Part shown: positions 7,401-14,414 of the stretch, one piece after another
Layout: every line of letters begins with the position of its first letter
Numbering within the stretch: position 1 is the first letter of the stretch
Source of the DNA: Planctomycetaceae bacterium
GTDB lineage: Bacteria; Planctomycetota; Phycisphaerae; Phycisphaerales; UBA1924
Assembly (NCBI GenBank): GCA_027487735.1
Contig: JAIYDA010000064.1
Coordinates: forward strand, 1-40,184
Length of the DNA: 40,184 bases
Direction of reading: 5' to 3'
The notes under the pieces: generated by a model
What the model was told of the DNA's origin: nothing
Database searches by the model: none
Seen by the model: the letters and a program-made list of their open reading frames with translations, nothing else
Position numbers and translations under genes: made by a program

Positions 7401-8134
7401 CCATCGTGACAAAGATGAGCAAGCGCTACAAAAACGTCGTCAACCCCGACGATGTCATCGCCGAGTTTGGTGCCGACACCTGCCGGCTGTATGAGATGTA
7501 CATGGGCCCGCTCGAGGCGAGCAAGCCCTGGAACCCGCGCGACATCGTGGGGTGCTATCGCTTCCTGCAGCGCGCCTGGCGCGTCTGCATCGACGAAGCA
7601 ACGGGCGCGCCCAAGCTGCTCGCACAAGAAGCCCCCGACCAGCGCGCCACGCAAGACCTCGAAAAGCACCTGCACCGCCTCATCAAGAAGGTGGGCGAGG
7701 ACATCGAGGCGATGAGCTTCAACACCGCCATCGCCGCGATGATCGAGTTTGTCAACGCCTGCACCACCGCCCTTGCCGCAGGCTCGCTGCTCACGCGCTC
7801 GCAGATGGAGCGTTTCATGCTCGTCCTCCAGCCCTTCGCGCCCCACCTCGCGCAAGAGGTCTGGAGCCGCGTGGGCAACGCCAGCATGATCGCCCACGAG
7901 CCCTGGCCCGCCTTCGACCCCGCGCTGCTCGTGGAGAGCGAGGTCGAGCTGCCCGTCAGCCTCAACGGCAAGGTGCGCACGCGCGTCATGGTGCCCACCG
8001 CCATCGCGAAGGACGCGAAAGCCCTCGAAGCCTTCGCCCTCGCGCACGCCCAAGTGCAAGAGGCAATCGCTGGCAAGCCCGTGAAAAAGCTCATCGCCGT
8101 GCCCAGCAAAATGATCAACATCGTCGTGGGCTAG
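4415..8134 (+). CDS. leuS: Leucyl-tRNA synthetase with an embedded RAYT transposase and REP inserts
   Basis: Cytoplasmic class Ia synthetase that charges tRNA-Leu. It is one uninterrupted 1239-residue frame; most bacterial LeuRS are about 800-970. The HIGH motif is at 72-75. The CP1 editing core is intact (TTRPDTLFGATYMVV; IMAVPAHDERD), as is the catalytic core (RQRYWGEPFPI). The KMSKS loop reads KMSKR at 1000-1004, and the anticodon-binding and C-terminal domains end in KMINIVVG. Three in-frame additions are visible: residues ~178-197 (GGTGVSP..GGTGFSPVPG, a tandem palindrome), residues ~342-578 (a RAYT unit with HUH motif 458-460 and Tyr518, between inverted repeats), and residues ~896-905 (GTPTLRVGTT, another palindrome). 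The big insert sits between GAEVEFG and RVFTTRPDT, where E. coli LeuRS has a short beta-hairpin. All known LeuRS motifs survive, so the protein could be active; this is inference. Confidence 0.93.
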   Translation: MSTLPTSSNKADVPAHRYDALLAGSIETRWQQAWAAQKTYEVPNPGEAGFDASKPKFYCLDMFPYPSGAGLHIGHPEGYTATDIVSRYKRMRGFNVLHPMGWDAFGLPAEQYAIQTGVHPAITTKQAIDNFRRQLQRFGFSYDWSREFGTIDPEYYKWTQWIFVQLYDAWCDAGVAQGGTGVSPGAGPGGTGFSPVPGKARPIRELEAEFASGSRSVRFNPQADEVPQADRARDLGPWSALDASTRRRVLDSYRLAYQSTTTVNWCPKLGTVLANDEVIDGKSERGGFPVLRKPLKQWMFRITAYADRLIEQLESLDWPSSTKAMQREWIGRSEGAEVEFGVGRLSEPTPSTSSLPRAVAGWGHPHGHPADAAAQFAATFPHFVACDPYPKGEPSPDGLIAQVRNLPHVELPDATYFVTFGTSGWHLSDEGKTIVMKALMHFDGERCEVLGACVMSNHVHWLVKPLGANTVRELAASVKRFSATKVNNLETMSGSLWQADSFDHIVRDDRWLGAFVKYIARNPVEAKLVSHVGAYRWTYLSPKLRAQGQSLGLGAERWASTLEACEEGRSVGSESRPTSLRVFTTRPDTLFGATYMVVAPEHPLCAGVLAGGMGVDDATRTTLAEYVSWARNRSDVERQESKEKTGAFTGLFATNPVHGKAIPIWTSDYVMMGYGTGAIMAVPAHDERDFAFAKKFALPIVQVVQPPHAERAGTHDDAAQACFADEGIAMSSTTRDGTLSLDGLPTSEAKQRVIAWLEQRGLGTRRVNYKLRDWTFSRQRYWGEPFPIVYDDAGNAYPISASHLPVMLPELADYAPVESDDPQPLLAKAKDWVRTTAGAAGVDPSLLALHTPVTRETNTMPGSAGSSWYAIRYCDPHNAQRLVGEHAEQYWMGTPGTPTLRVGTTASPGVDLYLGGSEHAVGHLLYARFWQNVLFDLGHVACKEPFHKLFHQGLITSFAYQRADKSIVPVDEVKEVSEGADTVRSIEIATGNTVTPIVTKMSKRYKNVVNPDDVIAEFGADTCRLYEMYMGPLEASKPWNPRDIVGCYRFLQRAWRVCIDEATGAPKLLAQEAPDQRATQDLEKHLHRLIKKVGEDIEAMSFNTAIAAMIEFVNACTTALAAGSLLTRSQMERFMLVLQPFAPHLAQEVWSRVGNASMIAHEPWPAFDPALLVESEVELPVSLNGKVRTRVMVPTAIAKDAKALEAFALAHAQVQEAIAGKPVKKLIAVPSKMINIVVG
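4946..5004 (+). repeat. REP-like palindrome family C, tandem, in frame in leuS
   Basis: Two copies of a GGTGGCACAGGC(G/T)TCTCGCCTG unit start at 4946 and 4979. The 33-bp period equals 11 codons, so the frame is kept. The second copy is a full hairpin: arm GGCACAGGC at 4982-4990, loop TTCTC, arm GCCTGTGCC at 4996-5004. The first copy has a decayed right arm. A GTGG tetranucleotide precedes the stem, matching the GTRG foot of known REP sequences. The same palindrome occurs between genes at 33379-33399. It encodes GGTGVSPGAGP then GGTGFSPVPG, inserted just before the conserved KARPI segment of LeuRS. Confidence 0.85.
5438..5462 (+). repeat. REP-like hairpin family A, left boundary of RAYT unit
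   Basis: The sequence begins with GTAG, then the hairpin GTCGGCTC-TCC-GAGCCGAC, then AC. GTAG directly 5' of the stem is the foot that TnpA_REP enzymes recognise in enterobacteria (established for E. coli). It is read in leuS as VGRLSEPT. Confidence 0.9.
5515..5529 (+). repeat. Small palindrome family D inside the RAYT unit
   Basis: A perfect 6-bp hairpin, GCATCC-TGC-GGATGC. It is preceded by a direct half copy (GGGCATCC at about 5501), so the local sequence reads GGGCATCC twice. It lies between the left REP and the transposase domain. It may be another nested REP-type insertion, or just a short chance palindrome. Confidence 0.5.
6123..6147 (-). repeat. REP-like hairpin family A, right boundary of RAYT unit
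   Basis: Exact reverse complement of 5438-5462, so read on the minus strand it also starts with GTAG and has the TCC loop. It is decoded in leuS as SVGSESRPT. The two copies could pair in the mRNA to form a 25-bp stem that loops out the transposase segment. Confidence 0.9.
7100..7127 (+). repeat. REP-like palindrome family B, in frame in leuS
   Basis: The core hairpin CCCACGC-TCC-GCGTGGG occupies 7106-7122, with GGTACC/GGAACC-like outer arms. The same element, with the same GGGTACC foot, forms the inverted pair at 34348-34459. It encodes GTPTLRVGTT between YWM and VDLYLGG, where LeuRS relatives have a short variable linker before the conserved VDLY-GG-EHA block. Confidence 0.85.
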
Positions 8135-8204
8135 CGCAGGCCCCACGTCCAAACCTAGCGCCCAACACCCATTCCCCTACGCTCCACCAACGCTCTCTTT
8201 TCCT

Positions 8205-8242
8205 CTTCCTCCGCGTCTCTGCGTCTCTCTGTCTCTGTGCTC
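8205..8242 (+). repeat. Pyrimidine-rich GCGTCTCT repeat upstream of ispE
   Basis: The 176-bp gap between leuS and ispE contains a CT-rich tract with near-tandem GCGTCTCT / CTGTCTCT units. Spurious translations of this kind of tract (LRVSASLCL-like) are found in many unrelated bacteria, so it looks like a dispersed intergenic repeat rather than coding sequence. It starts about 100 bp upstream of the ispE ATG and could lie in its leader. Confidence 0.55.
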
Positions 8243-8310
8243 AAAACCAAACCGCCCGCGCCACACGACATGCGTTGTCGCGCGCCCGCGTCACTCCCCA
8301 CGCCCCTCTC

Positions 8311-9336
8311 ATGCCCCAAGCCCCTGCCAAACTCAACCTTCTCCTCTCCGTGGGCGACGCACTGCCCGAGGGCCACGCAGACACCCCCGCTGGCAAAGCG
8401 GGCTATCACGCCATCAGCAGCTGGTTCGCGAGCATCTCCCTCGCCGACGACCTGACCATCGAGCGCCGCAAAGCAGGCTCGTGCGACGACGACGCGAGCA
8501 CCTGGGCAGCACGCTCGTGGGCGAGCGACGCCCCCGCTCCAACGCCGCTGGACTGGCCGCTGGAGAAGGACCTCTGCGTGCGCGCCGCTCGCGCGCTGCA
8601 AGCGCACGTGGGTTCGCCTCTCGCGGTGCGCCTCGCGCTCACCAAGCGCATCCCCGTCGGCGCGGGCCTTGGCGGAGGCAGCAGCGACGCAGCCTCCACG
8701 CTCCTCGCTTTGCGCGAGGCCTGCTCGCTGGAAGTCAGCGACGACGCGCTCATGGACATTGCGTTGCAACTCGGCAGCGACGTGCCCTACTTCGTGCGCA
8801 TGGGCACGCTCGCGAGCGACGCAGACGACGCGCCGCAAGCCTCCGGCGCCCTCGTCGATGGCCTGGGCGACGCGATCGAGCCCCTCGCGGTGCCCGAGTC
8901 GCAGCTCGTGCTCGTGCTCTCGCGCATTTCCTGCGAGACGCGCGCGGTCTATCGCGCGTACGACGAGCTTCGCGCTCTCCGCCGCGCGGGGCTCGCGGGC
9001 GAGGGCAAAAACCCCCGCCCCTACGACGCCCCACGCACCGAGACCGTGCACCGCCGCGCGGGCGAGATGGCCCAGGCTGGCGCACTGAACGAGCGCCAAC
9101 TGCTCAACGACCTCGAAGCCGCAGCACTCCGCGTGCAACCGACGCTGGGCCCCCTCAAGACCGAGCTGGGCAAAGCCACGCGCCGCCTCGTGCACATCAC
9201 AGGCAGCGGCAGCGCGATGTTCATCGTGCCCGAAGCGGGCAAAGCCTCGTGGACGCTCGAGCGCGCTGCCAAGGTGTGCGCGGGCGAGGCGGGCGTCGCG
9301 GTCGGCGCGCACGCCATGCTGGTGAGCACGGTGTAA
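8311..9336 (+). CDS. ispE: 4-diphosphocytidyl-2-C-methyl-D-erythritol kinase
   Basis: IspE phosphorylates CDP-methylerythritol at the 2-hydroxyl with ATP, in the MEP route to isoprenoid precursors. 341 residues, slightly long for the family (about 280-320) because of an acidic, Ala-rich insertion at residues ~55-80. The N-terminus has APAKLNLLL, with the substrate-site Lys7. The GHMP kinase glycine loop IPVGAGLGGGSSDAAS lies at about 114-129, and QLGSDVPYFV holds the likely catalytic Asp157. The C-terminal GSGSAMFIV motif is also present. The ATG at 8311 places AKLNL at the right distance from the start. It is the third gene of the tsaB-leuS-ispE run; the 176-bp gap before it leaves room for its own promoter. 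Confidence 0.9.
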   Translation: MPQAPAKLNLLLSVGDALPEGHADTPAGKAGYHAISSWFASISLADDLTIERRKAGSCDDDASTWAARSWASDAPAPTPLDWPLEKDLCVRAARALQAHVGSPLAVRLALTKRIPVGAGLGGGSSDAASTLLALREACSLEVSDDALMDIALQLGSDVPYFVRMGTLASDADDAPQASGALVDGLGDAIEPLAVPESQLVLVLSRISCETRAVYRAYDELRALRRAGLAGEGKNPRPYDAPRTETVHRRAGEMAQAGALNERQLLNDLEAAALRVQPTLGPLKTELGKATRRLVHITGSGSAMFIVPEAGKASWTLERAAKVCAGEAGVAVGAHAMLVSTV

Positions 9337-9433
9337 GTCGAGCGCAAGGCGAGTGCAAGGCAAGCAGCGAGAGTGACCGCGCGTTGCTCAAGCATGGATC
9401 GCCGCTACTCCTGCATCGATCACGCGCTCGTGT

Positions 9434-10600
9434 CTACGCGTCCCGCGCACTCGCCCGCTCGATGCGATCCCACACCGCCTCCCACACTGCGCCATCCTTG
9501 CTCCGCGTCTCAGCGGGCGCTTCACCCCCCGCGCGAGGCGGGGCAACGAGCACGATCCGTGCAAACCACAGCGTCTCGTGCAGTGCGGCATACAGCTTCG
9601 CCGCATACTTCGTCGCGTCCTTGGGCATCCGCAAAAATCCATCGCCCGCCCGCAGCGCAAACCGCGATGATGCCTCCTGCGCGATGACGAGCGACGGCGG
9701 GCTCTCGCCCCGCAGCAGCGCGTTCGCGCGCGACACGTCCTTCGCCACCACCAGCGGCACCGCCGGCGCATAGTGCTTGTGCAGCATGCCCGGGCTCAGC
9801 GGCGCGTCGCTCTTTGCCTTGCCTTTGCTCTTTCTTTCGCTCTCACCGTCGCCCTCGCTCTTCGCCAGCCCACGCTTGGTCGCTCGCGCGCCTGCCCTCC
9901 CCGCATCCTCCCGCAGCACCGCATCGATCTGCGCCTGCGAGATCACCCCAGGCCGCAGCACCCGCGCCCCGCCCGTGCCCACGACCACGTCGAGTAAGCT
10001 CACCACCGTGCTCTCGATGCCCACGCTGCAAGGCCCGCCATCGAGCACCAGCACCTTCTCCTCCGCAAACTCGCTCCGCACATGCGCGGCAGTGGTGGGC
10101 GAGACACGCCCCGACACATTCGCGCTGGGCCCCACCAGTGGCCGCTGCGCAGCCCGAATGAGCGCGAGTGCTAACGCATGCCTGGGCATCCGCACGCCCA
10201 CACTCGCCTGCCCTGCGCATGCCGCGCGCGCAATACCGCGTGCCTTGGGCAGCACCATCGTCAGGGGCCCGGGCCAGAACGCCCGCGCCAGCGCCCGCGC
10301 CTCGCGGGGCCACACCGCCGCGACCTCGCGCGCTTGCGCAAGCGTCGCCACGTGCACGATGAGCGGGTTGTTCCGCGGCCTGCCCTTCGCTGCAAACACC
10401 CGCGCCACCGCGCGCGGGTTCGTTGCGTCGGCACCAAGCCCATACACCGTCTCCGTCGGAAACGCCACCAGCAGCCCCGCGCGGATGCGCTCCCCCGCTC
10501 GCGCGATCTCTGCGCGCGTGGGCGGAGCCGCGTCTGCGAGCTCCGGCGTTCGCGCCCCTGCACCTCTCGCCGCCTGCCTGGTTCGTGACGTTCGTGCCAT
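9434..10600 (-). CDS. Threonylcarbamoyl-AMP synthase, Sua5-type (TsaC family)
   Basis: Makes threonylcarbamoyl-AMP from threonine, bicarbonate and ATP, the first step of t6A37 tRNA modification. 388 residues, with the YrdC-like domain at about 30-235: FPTETVYGLGADA, KGRPRNNPLIVHV, PGPLTMVL, VGVRMPRH, GPSANVSG and the terminal RPGVI. A Ser/Lys-rich linker (GDGESERKSKGKAKSD) leads to LSPGMLHKHYAP and a C-terminal Sua5 domain. This makes it the longer Sua5 form rather than short TsaC. ATG 10600 and ATG 10615 are both in frame, and no Shine-Dalgarno distinguishes them. It is convergent with ispE. TsaB is encoded nearby; TsaD and TsaE are not in the window. Confidence 0.9.
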   Translation of the reverse strand: MARTSRTRQAARGAGARTPELADAAPPTRAEIARAGERIRAGLLVAFPTETVYGLGADATNPRAVARVFAAKGRPRNNPLIVHVATLAQAREVAAVWPREARALARAFWPGPLTMVLPKARGIARAACAGQASVGVRMPRHALALALIRAAQRPLVGPSANVSGRVSPTTAAHVRSEFAEEKVLVLDGGPCSVGIESTVVSLLDVVVGTGGARVLRPGVISQAQIDAVLREDAGRAGARATKRGLAKSEGDGESERKSKGKAKSDAPLSPGMLHKHYAPAVPLVVAKDVSRANALLRGESPPSLVIAQEASSRFALRAGDGFLRMPKDATKYAAKLYAALHETLWFARIVLVAPPRAGGEAPAETRSKDGAVWEAVWDRIERASARDA

Positions 10601-10705
10601 ACTCGCACGCAGCATACGAGCTTCGCACGCGAGCCCGAGAAAGCCCACCCCGCAGCAGCAGCCCCCCGCGCAAGGCCCTCCGCCCCCGTTGCTACGCTTG
10701 CGTCT

Positions 10706-11749
10706 ATGCCCTCTCGCTGGACACAATCCGTGGCCCCCCTGCCCCTGCGCCTGGTGCTGGGCGTGACTTTTCTGTGGGCGGGCCTGGGCAAGATCGAGGG
10801 CGAGTTCAGCGTGCAAGGCGACACCGCCGCCACGCTCGCATCCATGGGCGTCGAGCGCCTGCGTGAGGAAGGCCAGCGCAACCTCCGCGCCACCCAGCCC
10901 GCCCGCCCCGACGCCGCCAAGCCCGACCCTGCCCAAACCCCAACCCCAGCTCCGGCCCCGGCCCCAGCCCCGCCCGAGACCATGGGCCCACCCCGCCCCG
11001 AGCCCGAAGACACCACCCCTCCACCCACACCCACACCCACGCCTACTCCCACACAAGACCCCGCCCCCCTCTCCCCCAACCCGCCACCGCCCTCAGCCGA
11101 GAGTCTCTCCGCAGCCTTCCCCGCAGCCCTGCCCCTGCTCGCACAAGTCACCGCGCCGCCCACCAGCCCCGACAGCGCAACCACCGCCCCCAAACAAGAG
11201 ATCTTCTACCACGCCGGGCTCTTCCCACAGCCCGTTTCCATCAAGCGGCTCTATCGCCTCAGCCTGCTGGTCTTCCGCGCTGCGAACCCCGTGTCGCAGG
11301 CCCCCGCCGCAGCCAGCGCCTCACCCAACAGCGCGCCCGTCGCAATCGCCAGCGACCAGCCCCGCAAGCTCATGCCCGGCGCGTTTGCCCGGGGCGTGCG
11401 CCCCGTGGTCATCGCCTGGATGATCGCGATTGGCGAGGTCATCGCAGGCTCGCTCCTGCTCATGGGTCTGCTCACGCGGTTCGCCGCGATCTTCTGCGGC
11501 GGGCTCATGCTCGGTGCGATCTGGCTGACCGAGCTCGGGCCCGCCATCCAAGCGGGCAACACCATGCTGGGCTTTCTACCCAAGCGCGAACTCTGGGACC
11601 CCGAGCTCTGGAAGACGCTCTTCTGGCAGTGCTCGCTCCTCGCAGCATGCGGAGCCCTCGCCCTCACGGGCAGCGGCTTCTTTGGGCTCGATCGCAGGCT
11701 GTTTCCTGAGCCCCCGCCAGCCCCGTCCCGCCCAAGGCCCATGCTCTAA
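10706..11749 (+). CDS. DoxX-like membrane protein with a proline-rich loop
   Basis: 347-residue predicted inner-membrane protein. The first segment LPLRLVLGVTFLWAGLGKI (about 12-30) is typical of the DoxX family. Later helices include MIAIGEVIAGSLLLMGLLTRFAAIFCGGLMLGAIW (roughly 240-275) and a final segment ending in GSGFFGLDRR. DoxX proteins are usually 130-180 residues. Here a long hydrophilic insert follows the first helix, made of Pro-Ala and Pro-Thr runs (PAPAPAPAP, TPTPTPTPT) and more unstructured sequence. The insert probably spans or protrudes from the membrane surface. It is divergent from the Sua5 gene and ends 6 bp before the vWA-like gene, which suggests an operon. The biochemical role is unknown; some DoxX relatives have been linked to oxidoreductase complexes. 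Confidence 0.7.
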   Translation: MPSRWTQSVAPLPLRLVLGVTFLWAGLGKIEGEFSVQGDTAATLASMGVERLREEGQRNLRATQPARPDAAKPDPAQTPTPAPAPAPAPPETMGPPRPEPEDTTPPPTPTPTPTPTQDPAPLSPNPPPPSAESLSAAFPAALPLLAQVTAPPTSPDSATTAPKQEIFYHAGLFPQPVSIKRLYRLSLLVFRAANPVSQAPAAASASPNSAPVAIASDQPRKLMPGAFARGVRPVVIAWMIAIGEVIAGSLLLMGLLTRFAAIFCGGLMLGAIWLTELGPAIQAGNTMLGFLPKRELWDPELWKTLFWQCSLLAACGALALTGSGFFGLDRRLFPEPPPAPSRPRPML

Positions 11750-11755
11750 ACGCCG

Positions 11756-12919
11756 ATGACAACGGGCGTGCGAGCATGCAGCCCGCCACCCCGAACGGAG
11801 ATGAGACCCAACGCCGTGCGATCACTCGTATCGCCCAACTTAAAAGACCCCGCAAGCTCCGCGAGATTCGCGGCGCTGCTCTCGCTCGTGGCCCACGTGC
11901 TCGCCCTCGGCGCCCTCGCCTTCGCGCGCCGCCCCCTGCCCCCCCTGCAAGGCACACTCGTGGACTTCAGTGCCGACACGCTGCTCGTGCTCGATGAGGC
12001 CCCCCCAGCCCCGCCCGCGCCCGTGCCCGTTGCCACCACCCCCGCTCCGCAAGAAGCTCTGCCAGAAGAACCCAAGCCCGAAGAGCCCAAGCCCGAGGAA
12101 CCCAAGCCCAAAGAGCCCGAAGAACCAGCTCCCAAGCCCCTCATCGAAGAGCTCGGGCCCCCAGCCCCGCTCCCGCCCCCGCAAGAGCAGATTCCCGGTG
12201 CCATCGTGCCGGGCCCCCCCGCGCCCGGGCAGCTCCTCGAAGCCGTGCCCGCAGAGCAGCCCGTCATCCGCGTGCTGCCCCCCGCCACGAGCGACCCCAT
12301 CGCGAGCTTCGCGGGCGTGCGCGGCACACCCGCGCGAAACGTCGTCTACCTCATCGATGGCTCGGGCGCGATGGCCCAGGCCCTGCGATACGTCCGCAGC
12401 GAGCTCATCCGCTCCATCGGTCGCCTGCGACGAGACCAGCGCTTCACCGTCATCGTCTATCGCCAGCCCGTGGGCCAGACCACCGCGACCCTCGACTACT
12501 TCTACCTCCCCCGCGGCATCCCCACCCTCACGCACGCCACGGGCGAAGTGAAGCAAGAGCTCGTGGGCTGGCTCGACAACATCTCCCCCAGCGGCCGCAG
12601 CGACCCGCTCGCAGGCCTCCGCGCCGCCCTCGCCCTCGAGCCCGACCTGGTCTTCGTCCTCGCCAAGGGCATCCAGCGCAGCGTGAACTTTGATGCAGAA
12701 GCCAACAACCAGGAAGTGCTGCGCGAGCTCGATGGGCTCAACCCCAGGCTGAGCAGCGACAGCAAAGGCCGCCGCACCCGCATCAAAACCATCCAGTTTC
12801 TGGACGACGACCCCACAGGCCTCATGCAAGCCATCGCCGCCAGCCACGGCGACGACGAACGCAGCTACCGCCTCGTCACCCGCCGCGAAGTGCGCGAGGG
12901 GGCGGGCGAGCAGGAATAG
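11756..12919 (+). CDS. Membrane-anchored vWA-like protein with TonB-like Pro-rich linker
   Basis: 387 residues. A short cytoplasmic N-terminus precedes one hydrophobic segment (about 38-57, ALLSLVAHVLALGALAFA). Then comes a long Pro/Glu/Lys linker like that of TonB or other periplasm-spanning proteins, with 15-bp tandem repeats at 12065-12124 encoding EEPKP units. A von Willebrand A-like domain starts near residue 195: NVVYLIDGSGAMAQALRYVR. The MIDAS reads DGSGA (Asp201, Ser203), lacking the second Ser of the usual DxSxS, so metal binding may be altered. The domain continues with FTVIVYR, a GRSDPLAGLRAALAL segment and LVFVLAKG. It follows the DoxX-like gene by 6 bp. Starts at 11756 or 11801 are possible. 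The partner and cargo are unknown. Confidence 0.65.
   Translation: MTTGVRACSPPPRTEMRPNAVRSLVSPNLKDPASSARFAALLSLVAHVLALGALAFARRPLPPLQGTLVDFSADTLLVLDEAPPAPPAPVPVATTPAPQEALPEEPKPEEPKPEEPKPKEPEEPAPKPLIEELGPPAPLPPPQEQIPGAIVPGPPAPGQLLEAVPAEQPVIRVLPPATSDPIASFAGVRGTPARNVVYLIDGSGAMAQALRYVRSELIRSIGRLRRDQRFTVIVYRQPVGQTTATLDYFYLPRGIPTLTHATGEVKQELVGWLDNISPSGRSDPLAGLRAALALEPDLVFVLAKGIQRSVNFDAEANNQEVLRELDGLNPRLSSDSKGRRTRIKTIQFLDDDPTGLMQAIAASHGDDERSYRLVTRREVREGAGEQE
12065..12124 (+). repeat. 15-bp coding tandem repeat (EEPKP units)
   Basis: Four near-identical 15-bp units, of the form GAAGAACCCAAGCCC, encode repeated Glu-Glu-Pro-Lys-Pro in the linker of the vWA-like protein. The unit number is likely to vary between strains. 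Confidence 0.8.
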
Positions 12920-12928
12920 GGAGCGCGT

Positions 12929-14398
12929 TTACCCCTCCACCGTCGCCGGCAGCTCCACGATCATCGTCGTCCCTTGCTTCCACACGCTCTCCACGCGGAT
13001 CGTGCCGCCAAGGTCTTTCACTGCGTGCTTCACGATCGCGAGGCCCAGGCCCGTGCCGCGGCGGGCGGTCGCGCCGGTGCGGGCGCTGTCCACCTGGTAA
13101 AACCGCTCGAAGATGCGCTGCTGGTGCTCGACGGGAATGCCCAGCCCCTCGTCGATGACCAGGATGCGCAGGCCACTGCGAGGCCCCTCGCGCGAGGTGC
13201 CGCTCGCGCCCGCCAGCGCCTCCGCCACCACGCGCACGCTCGTGCCCTCGCGCGCGAACTTCAGCGCGTTGTCCACCAGGTTCCGCACGATGAGCAGCAG
13301 CAGCTTGCGGTCTGTGTGCAGGTGCATCTCGCGCGGAGACTGCTCGCACACCAACGTGAGCCCCCGCTCCGCTGTCGCCGACTCAAACACGCGGTGCAGC
13401 TCGCCAAAGATGTCCGCCAGCGCGATGCGCTCGCGGCTGATCTGCATGTCCGGGCTCTCCAGCCGGCTCAGCTCCATCAGGTCGCGCACCATCTCGTCCA
13501 GGCGCTGCGTGTTGTCGCTGATGACCTCGGCAAGCCTCGACCGCATCGCGGCGTCGTCCCACGCGCCATCCGCGAGCGTGTCGATCGCGATGCGAATGCT
13601 CGACAAGGGCGTGCGCAGCTCGTGGCTGGCGTTGGCAACAAACGCCGTCTTGAGTGCGCTCGCCTGCGCGAGGTCGGTGATGTCGCGCAGGCTCAGCAGT
13701 ACGTTGCCCGGCACGTTCGCGTCCGCGGGCTTGGTTGGGGCAGCAACGATGAGAAACACGCGCGGGCCCTCGCCCTGCGTCATCGTGATCGTCTGGCTCG
13801 CGACCTCACCCTCGATGGCGCGCGCATGCAGCCGCAGCACGACAGGCTGCGTGAACAGCTCGTCCAGATGCCTGCCCACCACGCCGCTGCGTCCTGCGAA
13901 GAAGCTGATGCACGCCGCGTTCGCCGCCGTCGCCTGCCCTTGCGCATCCACCACCAGCAGCGGGCTCTGCACCGCATCAAAGATCGCGAGTAGCGAGGCC
14001 CGCTCGCGCTCGAGCGCATCGAGGCGGGCCCGCGCGTTCGTCGCGGCTTGCGCGACGTCGAGCGCGGCTTGCGCCCCGGTGTCGGTTGTGGGGGCCAGTT
14101 GGCGCGTCGCGCGGGCGGCTTGCTGCTGCAGGTGCGCCATGGGCTTCCAGATGCTTGCCCGCAGCGTCCACGCCCCTGCCAGCGCCACCAGCAAGCACAC
14201 GCCCGCAAGCCAGGGCAAGGGCCAGCCCATCACCGCGCCCGCCGTCAGCACCACCGGGCACGCCCACAGGGCAACCAACACCAGCGTGTGCGACGCGTGC
14301 AGATCGAGCGAGGATGTGGCTTTGCCTGGTTGCGGCATGTCCGGAAGGCCGACGTGGATCGCACGCAGGATACGAGCAGCGCGATCACGAACCACCAT
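12929..14398 (-). CDS. PhoR-like sensor histidine kinase
   Basis: 489 residues. Two closely spaced membrane segments at about 37-80 (LVLVALWACPVVLTAG; LAGVCLLVALAGAW) have almost no periplasmic loop, as in PhoR. A linker helix and a PAS domain follow (ILAIFDAVQSPLLVVDAQGQATAANAA, about 135-240). The HisKA domain has His259 in FVANASHELRTPLSS, and the HATPase domain has N-box LVDNALKFA, VIDEGLGIP, IFERFYQ and RGTGLGLAIVKH. The gene lies 16 bp downstream of the OmpR-type regulator on the same strand, so it forms a two-component operon. The architecture, and the divergent phosphate-porin-like gene beyond the regulator, point to phosphate sensing; this is inference. ATG 14338 (MPQPGK) is an alternative start. 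Confidence 0.82.
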   Translation of the reverse strand: MVVRDRAARILRAIHVGLPDMPQPGKATSSLDLHASHTLVLVALWACPVVLTAGAVMGWPLPWLAGVCLLVALAGAWTLRASIWKPMAHLQQQAARATRQLAPTTDTGAQAALDVAQAATNARARLDALERERASLLAIFDAVQSPLLVVDAQGQATAANAACISFFAGRSGVVGRHLDELFTQPVVLRLHARAIEGEVASQTITMTQGEGPRVFLIVAAPTKPADANVPGNVLLSLRDITDLAQASALKTAFVANASHELRTPLSSIRIAIDTLADGAWDDAAMRSRLAEVISDNTQRLDEMVRDLMELSRLESPDMQISRERIALADIFGELHRVFESATAERGLTLVCEQSPREMHLHTDRKLLLLIVRNLVDNALKFAREGTSVRVVAEALAGASGTSREGPRSGLRILVIDEGLGIPVEHQQRIFERFYQVDSARTGATARRGTGLGLAIVKHAVKDLGGTIRVESVWKQGTTMIVELPATVEG

Positions 14399-14414
14399 CG
14401 CCCGGGCAAACAGC

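Noticed and set aside
6062-8152. 696-residue minus-strand open frame opposite leuS
   Set aside because: Antisense to conserved LeuRS motifs; His/Ala/Gly-rich with no recognisable domain.
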